Positions 1-5,177 of a stretch of DNA of 5,205 nt are shown in pieces (the stretch's first letter is position 1; each line of letters starts with the position of its first letter). The position numbers and the translations under genes were made by a program. The notes under the pieces are model-generated. The model made no database searches. It worked only from the letters and a program-made list of their open reading frames with translations, and was not told the DNA's origin. This stretch comes from an uncultured Opitutia bacterium (lineage in GTDB: Bacteria > Verrucomicrobiota > Verrucomicrobiia > Opitutales > UBA953), in the NCBI GenBank assembly GCA_903840235.1, contig CAIMFE010000158.1:1-5205 (forward strand). Direction: 5' to 3'.

Positions 1-92
1 AGGAGTGGCTTCGGGCAATTTTCCGTGAGCGGTCGGAGGCGCTGACCTAGGCCAGCTCCTAATATAAATGCAGTGGTTGGAAAATTATTCAT
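1..92 (-). CDS. NDP-sugar pyrophosphorylase-like nucleotidyltransferase, N-terminal fragment
   Basis: Partial gene: ATG at 92-90 (minus), 30 complete codons, then cut by the left window edge. After a short lead (MNNFPTTAFIL) the peptide reads GAGLGQRLRPLTENCPKPL at residues 12-30. This is the N-terminal signature of the NTP_transferase family (GxGxRxxPxTxxxPKP), a glycine-rich loop that holds the nucleotide phosphates plus a conserved Arg and Lys. Family members join a sugar 1-phosphate to an NTP, giving an NDP-sugar and pyrophosphate in the cytoplasm, for use in cell-wall, LPS or exopolysaccharide synthesis. The usual Thr before the Arg is Gln here, a tolerated variation. The fragment cannot separate mannose-1-phosphate guanylyltransferase, MurU, HddC or glucose-1-phosphate types. 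It starts 4 nt after the fur stop with no visible Shine-Dalgarno sequence, suggesting co-transcription and perhaps translational coupling. Family call is firm; substrate is unknown. Confidence 0.85.
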   Translation of the reverse strand, partial: MNNFPTTAFILGAGLGQRLRPLTENCPKPL

Positions 93-96
93 AAGA

Positions 97-561
97 TTAT
101 TTGGAGCAGCGGGGGCAGATACCATAAATTTCCATAATGTGCGTTAAATCGGTGAAGCCTTGGTTTTTGGCAGCGATTTCGAGTTTGATCGTATCGCAGC
201 CCGGAAGCTTTTCGATTAATCCGCAACGTCGACAAATCACATGGTGGTGATGATGGTCAGGCGATATCATCGCGTAGAGATTTTTTCCTCGTTCGATGGG
301 GTGACGTTGGACGACGCCCGCTTCCTCGAGTGAGTCCAGATTTCGATACACCGTGACTAAATCCAAAGTGCCGTCCCCGGCCGACTTATGAATTTCCTCC
401 GCACTGATTGGGTTTTTGCACTCTGACAAAACTCTCAGCATGGCGAGACGAGGATTGGTGATACGCAGAGCCTTTGTTTTCATCCGACTCAGGGCGGATT
501 CCACCCTGGGATGGGGGTCGTCGCCGCAGCAGTCTTTAGAATGAAGGTGTTTATCTGCCAC
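97..561 (-). CDS. Fur-family metal-responsive transcriptional regulator
   Basis: 154 aa, close to the usual 135-160 for the family. A winged-helix DNA-binding domain spans about residues 22-98: ALRITNPRLAMLRVL matches the family's first helices and DLVTVYRNLDSLEEAGVV (67-84) the recognition helix. A dimerisation/metal domain follows. HHHHH (103-107) leads into C110-x2-C113, and C149-x2-C152 closes the protein, giving a four-Cys structural zinc site; H141 in HIMEIYGICP is a probable regulatory-site ligand. C122 is an extra cysteine. The protein should be a cytoplasmic dimer repressing genes when metal-loaded. Fur (iron), Zur (zinc) and PerR (peroxide) cannot be separated by eye; the His run and CRRCG are reminiscent of Zur, HxxEIYGICPxC of Fur/PerR. 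Start is GTG at 561; the internal ATG at 483 (M27) would leave only 7 residues before LRIT, so it is less likely but possible. Residues 1-17 are rich in His and Cys. It is divergent from metX and sits just upstream of a nucleotidyltransferase gene. Confidence 0.93.
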   Translation of the reverse strand: MADKHLHSKDCCGDDPHPRVESALSRMKTKALRITNPRLAMLRVLSECKNPISAEEIHKSAGDGTLDLVTVYRNLDSLEEAGVVQRHPIERGKNLYAMISPDHHHHHVICRRCGLIEKLPGCDTIKLEIAAKNQGFTDLTHIMEIYGICPRCSK

Positions 562-569
562 AGACTCTA

Positions 570-587
570 AATTTAACTTCTATTATG
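570..587 (-). promoter_or_regulatory. Possible fur promoter -10 elements
   Basis: Reading on the minus strand, CATAAT lies at 587-582 and TAAATT at 575-570. The first is one base from TATAAT and would give a leader of about 14 nt. The second keeps T-A-N3-T and lies 8 nt before the GTG, so it would give an almost leaderless message. For TAAATT a TTGCCA (597-592) inside the inverted repeat could act as -35, but the 15-bp spacing is short. Neither is decisive. Confidence 0.3.
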
Positions 588-589
588 AC

Positions 590-616
590 GTGGCAAGACG
601 AATGGTCACTTGCCAC
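590..616. promoter_or_regulatory. Perfect 8-bp inverted repeat, candidate operator between fur and metX
   Basis: GTGGCAAG (590-597) and CTTGCCAC (609-616) are exact reverse complements separated by 11 nt. Centre-to-centre distance is 19 bp, about two helical turns, which suits a dimeric regulator bound to one DNA face. The site lies in the 86-bp divergent spacer, 28 bp from the fur GTG and 31 bp from the metX ATG, so a bound protein could affect both genes. Each arm contains TTGCCA, a -35-like hexamer, one facing each way. The sequence does not resemble the AT-rich consensus Fur box. The obvious candidate binder is the adjacent Fur-family protein, by autoregulation; a methionine-pathway regulator is also possible. 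Confidence 0.55.
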
Positions 617-636
617 CCGCCAATCTCTGGTTTGGC

Positions 637-647
637 TATAATCTCGT
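637..647 (+). promoter_or_regulatory. metX -10 box and inferred leaderless start
   Basis: A perfect TATAAT (637-642) is followed by only CTCGT and then the metX ATG at 648. Bacterial transcription normally starts 6-8 nt after the -10 box, which falls on or beside this ATG, so the mRNA would have essentially no 5' leader. In agreement, no Shine-Dalgarno sequence is present upstream. At 16-18 bp spacing no good -35 is visible (the bases are C-rich); TTGCCA at 610-615 is 21 bp away, too far for a standard promoter but inside the right arm of the inverted repeat. Confidence 0.6.
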
Positions 648-1772
648 ATGTCCGAACCTTCGGCCCAGTCCCAATCGCCCAACTCATTAGGGCCCACTCA
701 ATTTCAGGATTTCATTTCCAAAAAAGCCTTTCCACTTGAGCTCGGTGGTGAGTTGCCCGAACTCACCCTGCGTTACGAAACTTACGGAAAATTATCTCCC
801 GATAAATCGAATGCGATTTTAGTACCTCACGCCCTCAGCGGAGATCATCACGTGGCCGGACGCTATCAGCCCGATGATGCTAAACCGGGTTGGTGGGATG
901 GTTTCGTTGGACCAGGCAAAGCCATCGACACCGATCGCTTCTTCGTCATCGGAATCAATTGCATTGGCGGATGTCGTGGTTCGACTGGACCTCTCTCGAC
1001 TGATCCCCGAACTGGTAAACCTTACGGCGGATATTTTCCTGAAATTACTTTAGGCGATATTGTCCGCGCTCAACGTCTCGTCATTCAACACCTCGGCATT
1101 AAAAAATTACACGCCATCGTCGGCGGATCCATGGGCGGAATGCAGGCATTGCTATGGTCAGGAGATTATCCAGAAGAAGTCGGCCGCATCGCTGTGCTCG
1201 CTGCAGGGTTGAGTCAATCGCCCATGGCTATTGCCTTAAATGCAGTTTCACGTGCCTGTGTTGAAGCCGATCCGCAATGGCGGGGTGGGCATTATCAACC
1301 CGGCGAAGGACCAGATAGCGGATTAGCTATCGGCAGAATGATTAGCCACATCAGCTATCTTTCCTCCGCTGCGTTCGATCAAAAATTTGGTCGTGCAAAA
1401 GTCATCGGTGCTAAAAATAACGATCCGGTTTATTGGCAGGTGGAAAGTTATTTGAAACACCAGGGTACATCTTTCGTAAAACGTTTTGATGCGAATAGTT
1501 GGTTGCGCATTACTAGAGCGGTTGATCGTTTTGATTTAACGTCACGCGCCGCCGCAGGTCAGTTATTCAAGAAAATCGGACCCGATGTTCTGGCGATTGG
1601 ATTCTCTAGTGACTGGCTTTATCCGACCAGTGAACTGCGTATGGTCGTTGCCGCTGCGACAGCAGTCGGAGTGAATGCTGCTTACTTGGAAGTAGTTACC
1701 GATGCTGGTCACGATGGCTTCCTCATTCCCGATACGGGTCTGAGTGTCCGCCTGCACGCCTTCTTGGGGTAA
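648..1772 (+). CDS. metX: Homoserine O-acetyltransferase (MetX family)
   Basis: 374 aa, typical length for MetX. It is an alpha/beta-hydrolase-fold enzyme that transfers an acyl group, normally acetyl from acetyl-CoA, to the hydroxyl of L-homoserine, the committed step of methionine synthesis in the cytoplasm. The catalytic triad is visible: nucleophile S161 in GGSMGGMQ (159-166), D322 in SSDWLYP and H355 in GHDGF. Other family blocks are HALSGDHH (61-68), NCIGGCRGSTGP (104-115) and GRMISHISYLS (229-239). Some MetX-family enzymes use succinyl-CoA or act on serine, so the acyl donor and acceptor cannot be fixed from motifs alone. The usual partner metY (O-acetylhomoserine sulfhydrylase) and metW are not in the window. 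Start is the ATG directly after TATAAT; no upstream in-frame alternative is needed. The gene diverges from fur and converges on cls, its TAA touching the cls stop codon. Confidence 0.93.
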   Translation: MSEPSAQSQSPNSLGPTQFQDFISKKAFPLELGGELPELTLRYETYGKLSPDKSNAILVPHALSGDHHVAGRYQPDDAKPGWWDGFVGPGKAIDTDRFFVIGINCIGGCRGSTGPLSTDPRTGKPYGGYFPEITLGDIVRAQRLVIQHLGIKKLHAIVGGSMGGMQALLWSGDYPEEVGRIAVLAAGLSQSPMAIALNAVSRACVEADPQWRGGHYQPGEGPDSGLAIGRMISHISYLSSAAFDQKFGRAKVIGAKNNDPVYWQVESYLKHQGTSFVKRFDANSWLRITRAVDRFDLTSRAAAGQLFKKIGPDVLAIGFSSDWLYPTSELRMVVAAATAVGVNAAYLEVVTDAGHDGFLIPDTGLSVRLHAFLG

Positions 1773-3158
1773 TCAGAGCAGGGGAGCGACCAGTTTGGAA
1801 GCCGCCTCGAGGGCTTGACCCTTCCAGGTACGACTTTTCCGATAAATATCCTCCGAATAGGGCGAACATTCCCGTTCGATAGAAGTGATGAAATCACTAA
1901 TATTATTTAGGGATTTCAGGTGATTAACGCAGGCGGCAATTTCGTAATTAAAGAAGAGGGAACGCATGTCTAAATTAGCTGACCCGACGATCGCAGTTTC
2001 ATCATCTACCAGAAATAATTTAGCGTGCAGGACGCCTGATTTGTAAAAGAGAATTTTTGCCCCTGCCTCTTTTAATTTACGTAAATACCAGCGACGGGCG
2101 AAATCAAGTAAGAGATGATCTGAACGTCGCGGTAGCATAATTTTAACTTTAATATTTTTTTGGGCAGCGCTCAGAAGCAGTCGAAACAAAGTGCGGTCAG
2201 GCACAAAATACGGCGTCATAATAGTAATCGATTTCTCTGCGTCTTCGATTAATTTGATGTAGGCCTCCCAGAGAGGGTCGCCCACGCAGTCGGGTCCCGA
2301 AGAAATAATTTTAATTTCGGTTTCTCCGCTGTGTTGCGGTTGGTGCCGGAGGATTTCTAAAAATTCTTTGGGCTCGCGATGAGTAGCCTGACACCAGTCC
2401 GCGATAAAAACACGCTCGAGTGCTCCCGCTGCGGGTCCATCAATGAGGAAAGAACAATCCCGATAACGACGATTAGACGGTTTGTAGCCTAGATAATTGA
2501 GGCTGATATTTTGCCCACCAATCACCGCCGTTTGCCCATCAAACAGGGCGATTTTACGATGGTTTCGCCAGTTCGCCGAGCCTTTACCTTGCATCGGTAA
2601 AATCGGATTAAATGTCGCCACTTCACCGCCGGCTTTAATGAGCGGCTGACATAAGAACTGCGGAGTGCCCAGGCTGCCGACTCCATCGAGAAGCAATCGT
2701 ACTTCAACGCCCGCTTTTGCTCGCTGTGCGAGAGCAGAAATAATTTCACGGCCAATCGCATCAGCTTTAAGAATATAAGTTTCGATATGAATTCTTTTTT
2801 GCGCTAAACGAATTTCTCTCAACAAGGTTTCGAGCATCATCTTTCCATCCTCGTCACCCAGCACCGTAAATTGGTTGCCGCGAATTTCGGAATCGCTCGT
2901 GAGTTTTTTAGCCACGGCGTTAACCTCTCGCTTCTTGCGTGCGAGTTGCGTGTATTTTCGTCCGCCCCAGATAAACAGAATAAGCGCTGCAGATTTAGGG
3001 ATTAAAATCGCTACGCTTATCCAAAATAAAATATAAAAACCTGTCACCCTCGCCCAGGCAGCACGATAGATGACAAACGCGGTGCAGGCGTAATTAACCC
3101 AAGGTAGTAAGAAAGCTAGTTCTGGCAGCCGATCGAATACAAGTAGGGTGCCTTGCAT
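1773..3158 (-). CDS. cls: Cardiolipin synthase, phospholipase D superfamily
   Basis: 461 aa, in the range of bacterial ClsA-type enzymes (about 480). It condenses two phosphatidylglycerol molecules into cardiolipin and glycerol at the inner membrane. Two hydrophobic segments, about residues 14-35 and 40-64, form the N-terminal membrane anchor, followed by a basic stretch (RKYTQLARKKR). Two catalytic HKD motifs are intact: H200-x-K202-x4-D207 with G214/N217, and H378-x-K380-x4-D385 with G392/N395. MTPYFVPD (314-321) and NYEIAACV (404-411) are also typical of Cls, and the end WKGQALEAASKLVAPLL fits the Cls C-terminus. Other PLD-family enzymes are possible, but the anchor plus these motifs favour Cls; ClsA versus ClsC type is not resolved. 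The gene lies 86 bp after rpsA, beyond a terminator, so it probably has its own promoter. No Shine-Dalgarno sequence precedes the ATG. No terminator is evident before it meets metX. Confidence 0.92.
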   Translation of the reverse strand: MQGTLLVFDRLPELAFLLPWVNYACTAFVIYRAAWARVTGFYILFWISVAILIPKSAALILFIWGGRKYTQLARKKREVNAVAKKLTSDSEIRGNQFTVLGDEDGKMMLETLLREIRLAQKRIHIETYILKADAIGREIISALAQRAKAGVEVRLLLDGVGSLGTPQFLCQPLIKAGGEVATFNPILPMQGKGSANWRNHRKIALFDGQTAVIGGQNISLNYLGYKPSNRRYRDCSFLIDGPAAGALERVFIADWCQATHREPKEFLEILRHQPQHSGETEIKIISSGPDCVGDPLWEAYIKLIEDAEKSITIMTPYFVPDRTLFRLLLSAAQKNIKVKIMLPRRSDHLLLDFARRWYLRKLKEAGAKILFYKSGVLHAKLFLVDDETAIVGSANLDMRSLFFNYEIAACVNHLKSLNNISDFITSIERECSPYSEDIYRKSRTWKGQALEAASKLVAPLL

Positions 3159-3164
3159 GCAGTT

Positions 3165-3170
3165 AGACTA
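3165..3170 (-). promoter_or_regulatory. Possible cls -10 box close to the start codon
   Basis: On the minus strand TAGTCT lies 6 nt before the cls ATG. It keeps the three most conserved -10 positions (T-A-N3-T) and would start transcription at or near the ATG, as at metX. A weak TTGTGT lies 19 bp upstream, overlapping the T-run of the rpsA terminator. Only about 35 bp separate that T-run from the ATG, so a dedicated cls promoter has little room elsewhere. Weak match; the promoter could instead lie inside the rpsA 3' end. Confidence 0.25.
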
Positions 3171-3193
3171 AACATTCTCAGTTGTCTGGACAC

Positions 3194-3222
3194 AAAAAAA
3201 GACCCCGGTTTCCCGAGGTCTT
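3194..3222 (-). terminator. Rho-independent terminator of rpsA
   Basis: On the minus strand AAGACCTCGG and CCGGGGTCTT form a 10-bp stem (one G-U pair) closed by a GAAA tetraloop, a stable GNRA loop, followed directly by a run of seven T (two of them in the stem). It begins 22 nt after the rpsA stop codon. It should end the rpsA message and insulate cls. The stem is also open to reading in the plus direction, but it lacks a T-run on that side. Confidence 0.93.
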
Positions 3223-3244
3223 GATGTGGAAGCTAATCGAGGGA

Positions 3245-4966
3245 TTAGTTGCCGGCCTTGTCGAGCAAGTCGCCGAGACTGTTGAAGTCTCCGCTGCCTG
3301 AAGAACCAGTCGAACCGCCACCGGAGGAAGGAGCCGCTGGGGCGCCGCCCGTGGAAGGTCCTTTGATACGCTCGTAGGACGAAATCTCGGCCTGTAAGCG
3401 TTCAGCATCGTAGTTAGCAGCCTTGATGGAGAGACCGATACGACGGTCTTCTTTATCAATCTTGATAACGCGAGCGCTGACTTCTTGGCCGACTTTGACA
3501 ACGTCTTTAACATTTTCCACGCGCTGTTCAGCGAGTTGAGAAACGTGAACGAGACCGTCAATTTCTTCTGAGAGTTCGATGAACGCACCGAAGTTAGCCA
3601 CTTTGGAAACCTTACCTTTAACGAGGTCACCAATGCGGAACTTCTTGTCGATGTCGCTCCAAGGATCGGTCTGAATTTGTTTAACGCCGAGGGAGATGCG
3701 CTGTTGGTCGATATCTACATCGAGAACAATCGCTTCAACATCGTCGCCCTTCTTCATGACTTCAGCAGGGTTGTTGATACGACGGGTCCAGCTCATGTCG
3801 GTGACGTGAACCATACCATCGATACCATCTTCGAGTTCCACGAACGCACCGTAGTTGGTGAGGTTGCGAACTTTTCCATGAACGCGTGCGCCCACGGGAT
3901 AGTTGTGACGAACTTTTTCCCATGGATTTTCTTCGAGTTGGCGGATGCCCAAGGAGATTTTTTGTTCTTCCTTGTTAACGCTGATGATGACAGCGTCGAC
4001 TTCTTGGCCCACTTTGAGAATGTCTGAAGGCTTCTGTACGCGCTTAGTCCAGGAAAGTTCGGAGACGTGAACGAGTCCTTCTACGCCACCTTCAATTTCA
4101 ATGAAGGCACCATATTGAACGAGGTTAACGACCTTACCATGAACTTTTTGACCCACAGGGTAACGCTTTTCGATACCTTCCCATGGATTAGGCTGAGTTT
4201 GTTTGAGACCAAGTGATACGCGTTCGCGATCACGATCCACTTCAACTACCATAACAGTAACTTCTTCGCCTACCTTCACCACTTCGCTAGGGTGACCAAT
4301 GCGGCCCCAGCTCATGTCGGTGACGTGTAAGAGACCATCGAGACCATCGAGATCCACGAACGCACCGTAATCGGTGATGTTCTTAATGATACCGCGACGG
4401 ATGGTGCCAGGCTTAACTTCTTCGAGAAGTTTACGACGGCTTTCACCACGTTGCTCTTCGATGAGCTCGCGACGTGAAACAACGAGATTCTTCTTCTCTT
4501 TGTTAATCTTGATAATTTTGAAATCGAAAGTTTGGCCAACGAAGACATCGAGGTTCTTCGGAGGATTGATATCGATTTGCGAGGAAGGCATGAATGCGTC
4601 CACGCCCACGGAGACGATGAGTCCGCCTTTAACGACAGACTTGATGCGGCCTTGAACGATGGAGCCTTCTTGGCAGTTAGCTTCGATGCTTTCCCATTTA
4701 CGAATTTGAATCGCGCGATCGTAAGAGACGGTCGGCGTGCCATCTTTGTTTTCCAGTTTCTCGAGATAGACTTCGAGATCCATGCCGACTTGGATTTCAG
4801 CCATATCGGGGAATTCGGCTTGGGGGATGAATCCCTCGGACTTGCCTTTGATGTCAACGACGACGTCTTTATCGCCACGGATTTCCGTGACCTTGGCTTT
4901 GATGACCGAGTGAGGTTTGAGCGCGCCGAAATTAGAATCGGCGAGCAGTTTTTCCATGATGCTCAT
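3245..4966 (-). CDS. rpsA: 30S ribosomal protein S1
   Basis: 573 aa with six S1 (OB-fold) RNA-binding domains, as in proteobacterial and chlamydial S1: about residues 18-84, 102-167, 186-255, 271-342, 358-429 and 445-515. S1 sits on the 30S subunit near S2, binds mRNA leaders and helps unfold them during initiation. Domains 3-6 carry the RNA-binding aromatic/His pattern: Y200/F203/H214, Y285/F288/H300, Y372/F375/H387, F459/F462/H474. Domains 1-2 are divergent, as expected for those that contact the ribosome. Domains 3-5 are joined by repeated NPWE-type linkers. The tail is a Gly/Ser/Pro/Ala-rich linker (about 536-559) and a short end, DFNSLGDLLDKAGN. Start: ATG at 4966; the ATG three codons later is an alternative. 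No Shine-Dalgarno sequence precedes either; the leader is A-rich and structured. It is followed by a strong terminator and then cls. Confidence 0.97.
   Translation of the reverse strand: MSIMEKLLADSNFGALKPHSVIKAKVTEIRGDKDVVVDIKGKSEGFIPQAEFPDMAEIQVGMDLEVYLEKLENKDGTPTVSYDRAIQIRKWESIEANCQEGSIVQGRIKSVVKGGLIVSVGVDAFMPSSQIDINPPKNLDVFVGQTFDFKIIKINKEKKNLVVSRRELIEEQRGESRRKLLEEVKPGTIRRGIIKNITDYGAFVDLDGLDGLLHVTDMSWGRIGHPSEVVKVGEEVTVMVVEVDRDRERVSLGLKQTQPNPWEGIEKRYPVGQKVHGKVVNLVQYGAFIEIEGGVEGLVHVSELSWTKRVQKPSDILKVGQEVDAVIISVNKEEQKISLGIRQLEENPWEKVRHNYPVGARVHGKVRNLTNYGAFVELEDGIDGMVHVTDMSWTRRINNPAEVMKKGDDVEAIVLDVDIDQQRISLGVKQIQTDPWSDIDKKFRIGDLVKGKVSKVANFGAFIELSEEIDGLVHVSQLAEQRVENVKDVVKVGQEVSARVIKIDKEDRRIGLSIKAANYDAERLQAEISSYERIKGPSTGGAPAAPSSGGGSTGSSGSGDFNSLGDLLDKAGN
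3788..3808. repeat. 21-bp intragenic direct repeat in rpsA, copy 1
   Basis: Identical over 21 bp to 4307-4327. It encodes the HVTDMSW block of S1 domain 5 (residues 387-393). The copies are 519 bp apart, exactly 173 codons. The match reflects domain duplication and shared codon choice in a highly expressed gene. Confidence 0.85.
4307..4327. repeat. 21-bp intragenic direct repeat in rpsA, copy 2
   Basis: Second copy of the 21-bp repeat at 3788-3808, encoding HVTDMSW of S1 domain 3 (residues 214-220). The domain 4 counterpart (HVSELSW) has diverged, so domains 3 and 5 are the closer pair here. Confidence 0.85.
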
Positions 4967-4989
4967 ATTATGTTTTTTTGACTAGTTGT
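4967..4989 (-). promoter_or_regulatory. rpsA: A-rich rpsA translation start region without Shine-Dalgarno
   Basis: On the minus strand the bases before the ATG are a run of seven A followed by CATAAT, with no purine GGAG-type element at normal distance. The nearest AGGA is about 22 nt upstream, at the 3' foot of a predicted hairpin. A-rich single-stranded sequence is the kind of site S1 itself binds, so this region could serve both efficient initiation and feedback by free S1. Confidence 0.55.
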
Positions 4990-5015
4990 CCTGGGCGTCC
5001 GAAGACGTTTCCAGG
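4990..5015 (-). promoter_or_regulatory. rpsA leader hairpin II, C(UUCG)G tetraloop
   Basis: On the minus strand CGTC-TTCG-GACG (5007-4996) forms a 4-bp stem with the very stable C(UUCG)G tetraloop. It is flanked by an outer 5-bp stem CCTGG/CCAGG (5015-5011 with 4994-4990), with an internal loop of AAA on one side and C on the other. The hairpin ends 23 nt before the rpsA ATG. No T-run follows, so it is not an intrinsic terminator. Confidence 0.6.
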
Positions 5016-5039
5016 GTTTTGGTTGTTGTTAGGAACGAA

Positions 5040-5079
5040 CCTTTAGAGATTCCACTAACACAAGTTAGCGGGCTAAAGG
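5040..5079 (-). promoter_or_regulatory. rpsA leader hairpin I
   Basis: On the minus strand an outer 7-bp stem CCTTTAG/CTAAAGG (5079-5073 with 5046-5040) encloses an inner 8-bp stem CCGCTAAC/GTTAGTGG (5071-5064 with 5059-5052, one G-U pair) capped by TTGT. The inner and outer stems are separated by 1 nt on one side and 5 nt on the other. All pairings are visible by eye; the stem-within-stem layout is typical of regulatory mRNA leaders. No T-run follows. Confidence 0.6.
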
Positions 5080-5092
5080 GAGGTTGAAAGAA

Positions 5093-5177
5093 CCTGTTTC
5101 CACCCCTCATTGCAAGTCGATTATGAACCAGAATTCGTAATTATTTTCCTTAAATCTGGGTCCTGACTCCACCCCTC
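5093..5177. repeat. Imperfect 16-bp direct repeat upstream of the rpsA leader
   Basis: CCTGTTTCCACCCCTC (5093-5108) and CCTGACTCCACCCCTC (5162-5177) match at 14 of 16 positions and are 69 bp apart. On the rpsA strand both read GAGGGGTGGA-N2-CAGG. The copies lie in the region where an rpsA promoter would be expected, so they may bind a regulator, but the function is unknown and chance cannot be excluded. Confidence 0.5.
5120..5125 (-). promoter_or_regulatory. Weak candidate rpsA -10 box
   Basis: CATAAT on the minus strand differs from TATAAT at one base and would start a message about 145 nt upstream of the rpsA ATG, including both leader hairpins. No acceptable -35 is seen 16-18 bp upstream. 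An alternative, TTGCAA (5115-5110) with TTCTTT 17 bp downstream, has a poor -10. The true promoter may lie beyond the right edge. Confidence 0.2.

Noticed and set aside
3..50. Plus-strand open stretch ending in TAG at 48-50, as if the C-terminus of an incoming gene (EWLRAIFRERSEALT).
   Set aside because: The minus strand over the same bases encodes the unmistakable GxGxRxRPLTxxxPKP nucleotidyltransferase signature with an ATG right after fur, so the plus reading is a shadow.
41..56. Near-palindrome GCTGACCTAGGCCAGC, and a possible longer pairing of 1-9 with 51-60, considered as an operator or small RNA.
   Set aside because: It falls inside the coding region for GAGLGQRL of the nucleotidyltransferase, has one mismatch, and matches no RNA family; codon content explains it.
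1797..1825. GGAAG...CTTCC pairing just after metX on the plus strand, considered as a metX terminator.
   Set aside because: Only a 5-bp outer stem with a poor interior and a weak T4 several bases downstream; it lies in the conserved C-terminal codons of cls.
1563..1897. Short minus-strand frames overlapping the end of metX and the end of cls.
   Set aside because: No recognisable protein; both real genes are complete in their own frames across this region.
3677..4027. Plus-strand open frame of 116 codons within rpsA, and similar plus frames at 4374-4655 and 4532-4981.
   Set aside because: These are antisense to the S1 coding sequence; the proteins show no family features and are produced by the codon bias of a highly expressed gene.
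4312..4878. Minus-strand open frame of 188 codons (Ser/Lys-rich) in another frame of rpsA, and a similar one at 3178-3633.
   Set aside because: Frame-shifted readings of S1 with low-complexity Ser/Lys/Arg content; the S1 domains are intact in the main frame throughout, so there is no frameshift or overlapping gene to explain.
4990..5079. The rpsA leader hairpins considered as terminators of an upstream gene or as a known riboswitch.
   Set aside because: No T-run follows either hairpin, and no conserved riboswitch core was recognised; a leader role for rpsA fits better.
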